38,940 nt of DNA from an uncultured Bacteroidales bacterium. Lineage in GTDB: Bacteria > Bacteroidota > Bacteroidia > Bacteroidales > Paludibacteraceae. Positions 35,701 to 38,940 of the stretch are shown piece by piece. Every line of letters begins with the position of its first letter. Positions within the stretch are counted from its first letter, which is position 1. The position numbers were made by a program, and so were the translations under genes. The DNA is taken from positions 1-38,940 of the forward strand of contig ONWR01000016.1 of NCBI GenBank assembly GCA_900321605.1. Direction: 5' to 3'. Below the pieces are notes generated by a model. It did not search any database. It was not told where the DNA came from and saw only the letters and a program-made list of their open reading frames with translations.

Positions 35701-36709
35701 GGAAGGCTCGCAGCTCCGTGACATCCCGTCCAATGGTATGACCGTCCGTTATAGCTTGGCTTCCTATGCCGGCAAGAACATCCGCATCGGTCTCTATCGC
35801 GAGGCACGCAGCACCTCTTCGACCGGTATCGCTATCCACGTGGATAATATCCGTCTGGCGTACTTCAAGAAGTCTGTGGACTATGCTTCGGGTTGCCAGT
35901 ACGAGGATATCCAAGTAGGCGACATCATCCTGCCGGGTGACCAGACCACGCCGGGTATCCATGCTTATCCGACTTGCTACTATGTCTCCGATGCGGAAGC
36001 TAAAGCAGGTAAGAAAGATAGCGTTCAGCAGCTCGAGATCGAGATCTATCCGGCTATGGAGACCTTCTTCGTAGATACCATCTGCGAGGGTGATACCTAT
36101 ACCGCTCATGAGTTCCTGCCTAAGGATAAGACCGGTACCTATCGCCGCAAACTGCAAACCCTTGAGCATGGATGTGATAGTATCGTCACCCTCGACCTCT
36201 ACGTCAAAGAGCGTCGTTACGGCGATGACGTAGAAGCATCTATCTGCCCGGGTGAGCCGTACGAGTGGAGAGGCAAAGAGTATAACCGTGCCGGTATCTA
36301 CCGCGATACGATCCTCTCGTCTATCGGTTGTGATAGCGTCCTGACGCTGATCCTCACCAATAACACCTCGAAGGCGGATACGATCTTTGCTCAGTCCATC
36401 ATCCATCCGGATGAGCTGCCGTTCACTTATCTTGATCCGGCGCATCCGTATGCGTATGGCCAGCAGCCGATCTCTTATCCGGAGGGCACGCCGCAGGGTA
36501 CGTATGTGGATACCGTCCTTGTCGTAGGATCCGAGTGTACCGATGTACTCATCCATGTGCTCATCATCCGTTGGGAGGAAGCGTTGGAGAACCTCTTCGA
36601 GGGTAAGGGCGAGACGCATAAAGTCATTTACCACGACCAGATGTACATCATCTGCAACGACGAATGGTATAATGCCCTTGGTCAGAAAGTCTCCGACCCG
36701 CGTCAGTAA
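26741..36709 (+). CDS. Giant modular adhesin with fibronectin III and jelly-roll modules
   Basis: 3,322 residues. The signal peptide ends near residue 20 (T-L-N-A). The body alternates about ten FnIII-like domains with cleaved-adhesin/choice-of-anchor J-type jelly-roll domains. The FnIII signature Y-Y-V-Y-V-R-x-x-C-D recurs near residues 262, 550, 823, 1087, 1348, 1626, 1885, 2182, 2508 and 2819. Each jelly roll opens like P-Y-x-E-x-F-E and has G-x-x-x-x-P-x-C-W and V-G-x-M-x-D-P-x-D-x-x-T-F-V. The modules are divergent, so the array is old. About 3,105-3,215 holds two C-x-G-x-x-Y ... G-C-D-S-I-V-T-L repeats. The last 30 residues (HKVIYHDQMYIICND, then W-Y-N-A-L-G-Q-K-V) resemble the tail of the protein at 373. 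Related modules occur in gingipain/HagA haemagglutinins. Surface adhesion is likely. Confidence 0.88.
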   Translation: MKKFILFLVAILAMTTTLNARVVLIDEGFENGISEDVWTQEFVAGQMPWAVESEAEGLSHPSNVHDGSYRAYLRNNTTETLGYKTRLISKVMDLRPTKVYMPELVFWYANTKWGADCDTLRVLYRTGSRAPWKQLGEYTRSASTWQRVKIALPEVGQNYQIAFEGTDNLGHGIVLDDIKLQSAPECTVPYDLSVLNKGAGKVNLFWSASFDADNFEIIISRDTIDPELINEIEVQHPELIVYHDLVSGEVTNHDLLLESGEFYLAYVRSICEDENSAWSSEASKDGPFGFYVRVAKQIPFTEKFNYPSSKNRDEDWSWGNNLSNVITPYVNSAATGNARANFSPDTTAAVIFSGALNKTSTFIPADRYVYLATPALSDTLNDDFHINQCQVHFWSTVYTYTGRQYGRSIMVGVMEDPEDITTFRPVDTVSVWGNKTFQENIVDLSSYDGNGVYLAFVSDFDRENLFFLDNVTVEYRKAVNKVTKITVNPRDTYATISWEGNASSYNVLITSAPVNPSNPSADLVVDQASVTGNSYLCEALEADHSWNAPYYVYVQAVGQDWSYRYPFVTLASKREIPYAFDFEARTTPTRKIGNQLCAVGMGVFGNAGTYPAVNDGTTYSGSKSLFLSKRGGTDAWLTLPMVENLDSVQVKFYLSSGSNDIAQAHATIGIMSNPMDINTFVPVSSFTLNSTGYTRCYANFENYSGPEGVIAIVWDDVRNMTANTINYIDEILVEELSECVPPTNIELQVDPDAVTVSWEASALSDQWEFFLFRTPISESQRVHKTKEEIAAMGGNVLAETLSWTNPQAKPTFTFDELIPHSNYYIYVRSTCDLDWWSEVAFSTPCRDEEYPYKETFEDFNVGSQSVGCWQLADYMGVDYPRIYQAGTSMNNNKTLELYSSGTTHRSVAILPVVEGSLTNMLFTFDVRTASTSSSAEGVVIVGTMSDITDQNTFVPFDTLRVGGSSFQKARFILSNYDLEHDQLAITSGLGTNLLMSSDILIDNIELKDPSCIEPYDFILHHPAPHSIDLSWSGISDNDTWEVKVLSKSVSIADIKNNTYNHAYDIVPDTIVTGKSFYLDELASQSKYYVYVRATCDENSWAAFSAYTTCELLDPLKSNKETFESYETGEGSHPDCWTVGSTSSSLSTIPYIYSHRGSKVLYLKQSSCTSWAATPEIQCNSLASTMVTFSTGASLSTEYSVFGVMTDPTDLNTFVPLDSIKGEGSSADLRTVSYDLSEYAALIPANARYFAWRGRMKTSDYVYLDDVSIVSTSCPMPKPSISDLTTSSVRVSGGLRTSDDWILLVTDHFVSDEDLSNDSYVVPEAWIITRDTTDKNSIKVNGLSGQTKYYVAAATLCGDTVTSPWRTMSFTTPCEAMTPKALGTITFSEDEGYTVGQGGEMPCWTVGSKTDGATSTYIPYVEASSSTMHNGRNYLKLYDSYSSTSTSYIGAYAIMPELNVDDITKYQVNFWARSYNSTSYNSQLIVGIITDPTDLSTFVALDTLNLSKNTWDPFSVGFENYEGDYMGDFGTNIMFLSDFGATNYAYISEISVDLIPLCRPISSFTVDTVGENMAIVSWKGYQDSYRMLLSNRELTDEEKPKFHYLLDTVVDHSNGLVISHLEPASSYYVYAQGFCDNGDSTAISMTYATFRTSCPTEGGAGLPFYDDFESYEKGEKQPGCWQLLGYSGLQVGSIESNGSKGINLWSSGYMVVPRVNGDLANLRLSFDARAYYTDRVAKFYVGVMADVNDLTTFQLLETFDLAASSEFTHCQMDLSNYELPFDNLVLTAGIENVTPSKYDDWIDNVSLEYLATCNPPRLTASGSSFYSVSMDIKPSKREDHRWQLVILPETEAALISNITAYLDTAAGIIVESTHVEFDNLLPATSYYIYARTLCEDDDISAWTRNPLKMNTLYYYHDSYFFGFENNTGKAPEAWTRSVNSESDNYYIHPALATGRDGMGAETQSFLYYPHSRQNIADSIGYSRTENGALLMHAKDGFYGGYIVFPSLGEASDRSFEFKVRPGYHDKTIDRIAYATEGLIEIGVVDKGRTFDTYQSLASVRIAKPSTTTKPANKNNYLYSSYTLDLDSALIADKQIVLHMPKQPSDSAFLLFDDVTLGATKGFSLVALKKIVADGESALVEWQNIGGPWNLYIETPDGTIVQQFMNLNGVTAQEVNNLEPQTDYIARLERAGAATTESKKYVTTDKLAFRTLCQPLDPKGDGAFEWSFDEAYDYEANDVLGGDVYDSLYLKPICFQTGITYDKPQNGYQWLIQRKGYEYYGPMTGYQSSRHYEAGMGDTHSLRVHTTDANFNSYIVLPELNTNLETMMIEFYGRCFVNYDQSFGTVANRGKIVDDTYLGAAYSQSIVVGTLSDPKDLSTLQVVDTLTYTYTDLTINDNVNSDPKGLHYWDLMQLPLAGMQGKYIVLFQPAPGLFYLDNLVVKPADNTIFKPTQTKTSDVSATSATLSWKTWHIDLATVVVVLDAAGEEILRDTVTGSQYSLTDLQSSMMYRWYVYQTNGTDDSQPTKPLGFATDCIVNSPAYTCGFEPEEGMMPIAGQKAYQQTLCWTYSDAIQGEWKNPSFDPFNQSNNANYAYSFEGNHAVAMHASFSSRAASSYQPYIALPAMDVTAYDTLQVMFWMRPAYISAKNDSVVTTFTGSSYSKSIVVGTMTDPTDAATFMPLDTVTYDGTLSVSDQATEANNWLFQQMKVELVGATGPYVALMTSSKEKGGSAEKTGDYVWIDNISFEHKQECKDPVDLTVLQLGSTHAVLTWNGVDSAGSFLVQVSTDPFFSKEDEMIFNGEVSSNTCTVKGLTPQTTYVWRVQALCGERWGESSFSQKATFKTSRSPYFYEPFAATVSSTEWTFSKSHAENIVDVPGSVIVRGTDNSSFARTVVGYGLEGAHYVAPGHSTDHHWMITPSFYLPEDDSVHFSMDLALTACNSAHLVTGNAVTENDMMDDYYFMIIISEDGGQTWTGNNILAKWQNTNPEGSQLRDIPSNGMTVRYSLASYAGKNIRIGLYREARSTSSTGIAIHVDNIRLAYFKKSVDYASGCQYEDIQVGDIILPGDQTTPGIHAYPTCYYVSDAEAKAGKKDSVQQLEIEIYPAMETFFVDTICEGDTYTAHEFLPKDKTGTYRRKLQTLEHGCDSIVTLDLYVKERRYGDDVEASICPGEPYEWRGKEYNRAGIYRDTILSSIGCDSVLTLILTNNTSKADTIFAQSIIHPDELPFTYLDPAHPYAYGQQPISYPEGTPQGTYVDTVLVVGSECTDVLIHVLIIRWEEALENLFEGKGETHKVIYHDQMYIICNDEWYNALGQKVSDPRQ

Positions 36710-36721
36710 CCGCCCTTAGCG

Positions 36722-36742
36722 GACTAACGACTAACGACTGAG
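36722..36742. repeat. 7-base tandem repeat after giant adhesin
   Basis: GACTAAC twice, then GACTGAG, directly downstream of the adhesin stop codon. Confidence 0.6.
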
Positions 36743-36748
36743 CCACAC

Positions 36749-36788
36749 AAAAAAAGAGGAACGGTAGAGAAACCGTTCCTTTTTTTTG
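36749..36788. terminator. Bidirectional terminator between adhesin and abiF
   Basis: GGAACGGT (36758-36765) pairs with ACCGTTCC (36772-36779), flanked by an A-run on the left and a T-run on the right. It serves the adhesin on the plus strand and abiF on the minus strand. Confidence 0.85.
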
Positions 36789-36836
36789 TAGTAATTTTGT
36801 CGTTGGATGTCAGGAGAGAACCTTTTTGGGATAGTA

Positions 36837-37724
36837 TTATTGCCAAAGGGTTTCTTTGTTCCAATCTTTAGGAAAGCCCATAGCACTTATATCTGCGTCG
36901 GGGAACTCTGCCAAGAGTGCTTTCAGTCGATCAGGGAAAGTGGTGTTCGGATTAACCTTTAACAGCAGATATTGGATGATGCACAAGACATAGTACAATC
37001 GGTCTCCACGTACTGGAGTAGATATGAAATTCCCATTGACTTTACGCGGAAATAATGGACGAATACGGAGTGTTTTATTCCAAAGACGGCTATGGTGCGC
37101 ACAGATATTTCGCACGTACACAATACTATGCAGCCATGACTCAAACACACTATCGCTCACTCCATAGTAATTTGCAATCCTCCGTTTCGTGAGACTCGGT
37201 TTGAGCAATTTGTAAAGCATTGAAAGCGTGCCAAAAGAAGTGATTTCCATCGTCATCCATGCCGGAGGAAATGCATCATCATACTTGCGTTTGAAAAGCA
37301 AGATTTGGTCGTCGTCCGTTCTGTCTAACTCTGATTGCAGACTGGCAACGAGTCCCGCGTGCTTGGTCGTACTGACAAAATTGGCAGCATCAGCAAACCA
37401 ATAGATATCCACCTCATCCGAAAGCGTATAAGCCATTTGTGTACGGATAGAGACCTCTATCTTCTCCAGTTCTCCTGCTATCAACTTGCGTAAGCGGCTA
37501 TCAAACTTATACAACGTATAAGCTTGCTCAAAGGTCGCGCCGTTCTTAAACGTATGCAGCACTTTGTCGCTCATCAACGGCATTAGGTAACTCTTCAATC
37601 GGAAATAACTAATCTGTTGCAAGGTATGCAACGCTTTGGACTCATCCGCGAACGAAAGTCCATTGCTTTTGAGCAGCGCTATCTGCTGCTGAAACGATAG
37701 TGGTTTGTCGGTATAATTAGCCAT
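36837..37724 (-). CDS. abiF: AbiF/AbiD-family (Abi_2) HEPN protein
   Basis: 295 residues. The start (T-D-K-P-L-S-F-x-Q-Q-I-x-L-L-K-x-N-G-L), Y-F-R-L-K-S-Y-L, F-D-x-x-L-R-K-L-I, and V-R-N-I-C-A-H-H-S-R-L-W-N are the hallmarks of the Abi_2 family. R205-x4-H210 is the HEPN ribonuclease motif. Family members cause abortive infection by phage. Recent work, as I recall it, describes AbiF as a toxin paired with a non-coding RNA antitoxin and as the ancestor group of Cas13. Here the gene has its own promoter (37789-37820) and a 60-base leader that folds into a terminator-like hairpin just before the ATG. No protein antitoxin is adjacent. It ends at the shared terminator at 36749. RNA cleavage is inferred from the motif. 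Confidence 0.88.
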   Translation of the reverse strand: MANYTDKPLSFQQQIALLKSNGLSFADESKALHTLQQISYFRLKSYLMPLMSDKVLHTFKNGATFEQAYTLYKFDSRLRKLIAGELEKIEVSIRTQMAYTLSDEVDIYWFADAANFVSTTKHAGLVASLQSELDRTDDDQILLFKRKYDDAFPPAWMTMEITSFGTLSMLYKLLKPSLTKRRIANYYGVSDSVFESWLHSIVYVRNICAHHSRLWNKTLRIRPLFPRKVNGNFISTPVRGDRLYYVLCIIQYLLLKVNPNTTFPDRLKALLAEFPDADISAMGFPKDWNKETLWQ

Positions 37725-37730
37725 ATTTAC

Positions 37731-37783
37731 AAAAAAGACTTACCCTAAGCGCGCTGATCTTGCGGGAAGCGGGGTAAGTTTGT
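37731..37783 (-). ncRNA. Candidate abiF leader RNA (possible RNA antitoxin)
   Basis: The predicted minus-strand transcript starts near 37783. ACTTACCC (37779-37772) pairs with GGGTAAGT (37745-37738), closing an 8-bp helix around a 26-base GC-rich inner region in which CGCT/AGCG can pair. TCTTTTTTG follows directly, then the abiF ATG at 37724. This is promoter, short structured RNA, leaky terminator, toxin: the arrangement of RNA-antitoxin systems such as ToxIN. I recall a published conserved 'abiF RNA' located before such genes, but could not compare it. An attenuator or 5' UTR element is the alternative. Confidence 0.6.
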
Positions 37784-37788
37784 TGGTG

Positions 37789-37820
37789 CAAAAGTACTGC
37801 TTTTTTCTGACATGTGCAAA
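37789..37820 (-). promoter_or_regulatory. Promoter of abiF leader and abiF
   Basis: Read on the minus strand: -33 TTTG (37820-37817) in TTTGCACATGTCAG, 20 bases, -7 TACTTTTG (37796-37789). Identical to the tRNA-Met promoter over 29 bases. Confidence 0.8.
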
Positions 37821-37965
37821 TATTTGAAGCAGAAAATGCATAAAAAATGTAAAATTTAACCAAAATTAACAAAAAATGACGATTATGAACGGAAAACAGG
37901 TGAGTTTAGAGCAAATAACAAGCTGTGAGAAAACATCGACCAAATTCTTAATTTTTAATTGATTT

Positions 37966-37997
37966 CTTGCACATGTGCGGAAAAAGCAGTACCTTTG
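37966..37997 (+). promoter_or_regulatory. Promoter of candidate small RNA
   Basis: -33 CTTG (37966-37969) in CTTGCACATGTGCGG, 20 bases, -7 TACCTTTG (37990-37997). Very similar to the sirtuin promoter at 7314. Between the abiF promoter and this one (37821-37965) I see only AT-rich sequence. Confidence 0.8.
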
Positions 37998-38002
37998 CAG
38001 CC

Positions 38003-38104
38003 CATAAATGCGCGAATGTGAAACAATCAAGGCATAAATAGATAACTGATTACTGATTAAAACCTCTCGGCAAGCTCATGCGTTGCGTGAGTTTGCTTTT
38101 TTTT
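38003..38104 (+). ncRNA. Candidate 100-base small RNA with own promoter and terminator
   Basis: A strong promoter (37966-37997) and a strong intrinsic terminator (38070-38104) bracket about 100 bases with no convincing gene. The only open frame is nine codons (ATG 38008, M-R-E-C-E-T-I-K-A, stop 38037), which could be a leader peptide. The unit diverges from abiF, with the two -33 elements about 145 bases apart, so the RNA may be a partner or regulator of abiF, or an attenuated leader of the DUF4248-like gene at 38231. I do not recognise a known RNA family. Confidence 0.55.
38070..38104 (+). terminator. Intrinsic terminator of candidate small RNA
   Basis: GCAAGCTCATGC (38070-38081) pairs with GCGTGAGTTTGC (38085-38096), 12 pairs with two wobbles and a 3-base loop, followed by eight T. 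Confidence 0.85.
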
Positions 38105-38230
38105 ATGCCCCGCGCCCCTCCCTTATTACTTGTTTGTCTTGGACTTATTCTGCCTTTTTGAGAGGCAGGCAGATGAATCATTCTATGTCTAATCACGGTC
38201 GAACAATCGACCCCTAAAACAAGTAAATCA

Positions 38231-38425
38231 ATGACAACATATAAAGCAATGTATAAAAACGAACTGGCTCGTGCAGCAGGTGTCAGTCTTGCTACTTTTC
38301 GGGCTTGGCTCAAGTCCGACAAACAGGCTATGGATGCAATGGGAATAACCCCCAGACAGCAACTTCTTCCGCCTGTTGCAGTACGTTATTTGTGCGAAAA
38401 GTACGATATTGATAACTCACAATAA
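38231..38425 (+). CDS. Small DUF4248-like DNA-binding protein
   Basis: 64 residues from ATG 38231. The sequence K-N-E-L-A-R-A-A-G-V-S-L-A-T-F-R-A-W-L is a helix-turn-helix-like segment. The rest (M-G-I-T-P-R-Q-Q-L-L-P-P-V-A-V-R-Y-L-C-E) fits the pattern of DUF4248, short Bacteroidota proteins of unknown function found near HU-like and mobile-element genes; this is from memory. No clear promoter lies in 38105-38230, so it may be expressed by read-through from the small RNA unit. It is followed by the hairpin at 38446. Confidence 0.65.
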   Translation: MTTYKAMYKNELARAAGVSLATFRAWLKSDKQAMDAMGITPRQQLLPPVAVRYLCEKYDIDNSQ

Positions 38426-38445
38426 ATACAAATAACTACACATGT

Positions 38446-38487
38446 GGAGGACTTTGTGGGTATAACTCACAATGTCCTCCTTCATTT
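38446..38487 (+). terminator. Terminator after DUF4248-like gene
   Basis: GGAGGAC ... GTCCTCC with an inner TTGTG/CACAA stem (38446-38480), followed by a T-rich run. Confidence 0.75.
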
Positions 38488-38508
38488 TTCTTAAAACCCC
38501 TACCTTTG
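38477..38508 (+). promoter_or_regulatory. Promoter of HNH gene
   Basis: -7 TACCTTTG (38501-38508) followed by CACCGG. The -33 position (38477-38480) reads CTCC and overlaps the upstream terminator, so only the -7 element is convincing. Confidence 0.5.
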
Positions 38509-38552
38509 CACCGGATTTCAGTTGTGGCAACGTCGCCGCACGTAAAGATCCG

Positions 38553-38940
38553 ATGTATATGACTATACCTATTATCAAACAAGTCCCGCCGGAATCGGTG
38601 GGCGGCAAAATCCTCTTCGCAGGCACAGATGGCAAGTTCTACAATGCCAAAGGTCGCGAACTCAAACCCCACACTAATAGCCCCTCTTGGCAGAAAAGTC
38701 GCCCGAATATGCATTCGGCTTACCCCCAGATGACCCACTTTGCTAACCGCCTCTGTCATCATCTTATCTACGAGACTTTCGTCGGACAGCGCACCAAAGG
38801 GCTCGAAATCGACCATATTAACGGCAACAAGATGGATTGGACGCTCGACAACCTCGAAGAGGTCACTCCTGCCGAGAACCGCAAACGTGCCAAACTCCTG
38901 CGCATCCTCCGCTCCCTCGGACGCGACCCCAAACAGATGA
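38553..38940 (+). CDS. HNH endonuclease, cut by the window end
   Basis: At least 129 residues from ATG 38553 (a second ATG at 38559 is equally possible); the frame is still open at the last base. The centre has the HNH core: L-E-I-D-H-I-N-G-N-K-M-D-W, then L-D-N-L-E-E-V-T-P-A-E-N, where D-H carries the catalytic His, and the N-L and N positions complete the motif. The N-terminus (G-K-F-Y-N-A-K-G-R-E-L-K-P) resembles the strands that precede HNH_3 domains in phage and homing endonucleases. It lies next to abiF and a DUF4248-like gene, suggesting mobile or phage-derived DNA. Target unknown. Confidence 0.8.
   Translation, partial: MYMTIPIIKQVPPESVGGKILFAGTDGKFYNAKGRELKPHTNSPSWQKSRPNMHSAYPQMTHFANRLCHHLIYETFVGQRTKGLEIDHINGNKMDWTLDNLEEVTPAENRKRAKLLRILRSLGRDPKQM

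Noticed and set aside
35024-36634. 536-codon minus-strand open frame inside the giant adhesin
   Set aside because: Antisense shadow; composition (many Arg, Ile, Asp) follows from codon bias of the adhesin. The same holds for 30245-31783, 32267-33031 and 33353-34150.
37741-37779. Riboswitch in front of abiF
   Set aside because: Too short for a ligand-binding aptamer, and no known riboswitch core is visible; a terminator or RNA antitoxin fits better.
37878-37964. 28-codon frame between abiF and the small RNA promoter
   Set aside because: Encodes a lysine/isoleucine-rich peptide with no similarity, no promoter of its own, and a C-terminus made of an AT-rich spacer repeat.
38740-38940. 66-codon plus-strand frame at the window end
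   Set aside because: Out of frame with the HNH gene, whose catalytic motif is clear in the frame starting at 38553.

Overview
The window looks like a chromosomal segment of a Bacteroidales bacterium (phylum Bacteroidota). Evidence: promoters of the TTTG / TAnnTTTG type, start codons without Shine-Dalgarno sequences, a GldK/PorK-type lipoprotein, very large surface proteins with Bacteroidota-type C-terminal tails, a DUF5606 protein and AT-rich spacers between genes of roughly 50% GC. A gut or rumen lineage is plausible, since there is a hexuronate (altronate) catabolic pair. I cannot name a genus.

Layout. 1-372: a hairpin, a 19-codon gene fragment and the first promoter. 373-7102: a 2,173-residue secreted surface protein followed by a 49-residue peptide gene. 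7370-8966: sirtuin and CPBP protease genes, overlapping by 14 bases. 8869-10856 (minus): DUF5606, Nif3-like and Zn-ribbon coiled-coil genes in one operon. 11122-14138: uxaB-uxaA. 14171-14448 (minus): a transcribed remnant or RNA. 14623-19170: comF, tdk, priA and a short nucleoside kinase. 19319-19392: tRNA-Met(CAT), facing metG (minus, 19509-21584). 21750-22772: an outer-membrane protein. 22731-24235 (minus): folP-cdaA. 24455-26460: a GldK-like lipoprotein and gcvH. 26741-36709: a 3,322-residue modular adhesin. 36837-38940: an accessory end with an AbiF-type HEPN gene (minus), two candidate small RNAs, a DUF4248-like protein and an HNH endonuclease cut by the window edge.

Most of the window is housekeeping: DNA restart, thymidine and nucleoside salvage, c-di-AMP and folate synthesis, and methionyl-tRNA supply. 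It is interspersed with surface proteins probably exported by a type IX or related route. The most interesting part is 36837-38104. The Abi_2/AbiF-family toxin-like gene lies behind its own promoter and a short leader that folds into a terminator-like hairpin, which is the layout of an RNA-antitoxin/protein-toxin pair. A second promoter-terminator unit with no convincing gene diverges from it.

Two genome-wide habits stand out. First, at least 13 promoters share an unusually long consensus with exactly 20 bases between the -33 and -7 elements. Second, spacers between co-directional genes are filled with 7-8 base tandem repeats of different sequence but similar period, several running over the upstream stop codon. 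Identifications rest on reading motifs by eye; no database search was run.
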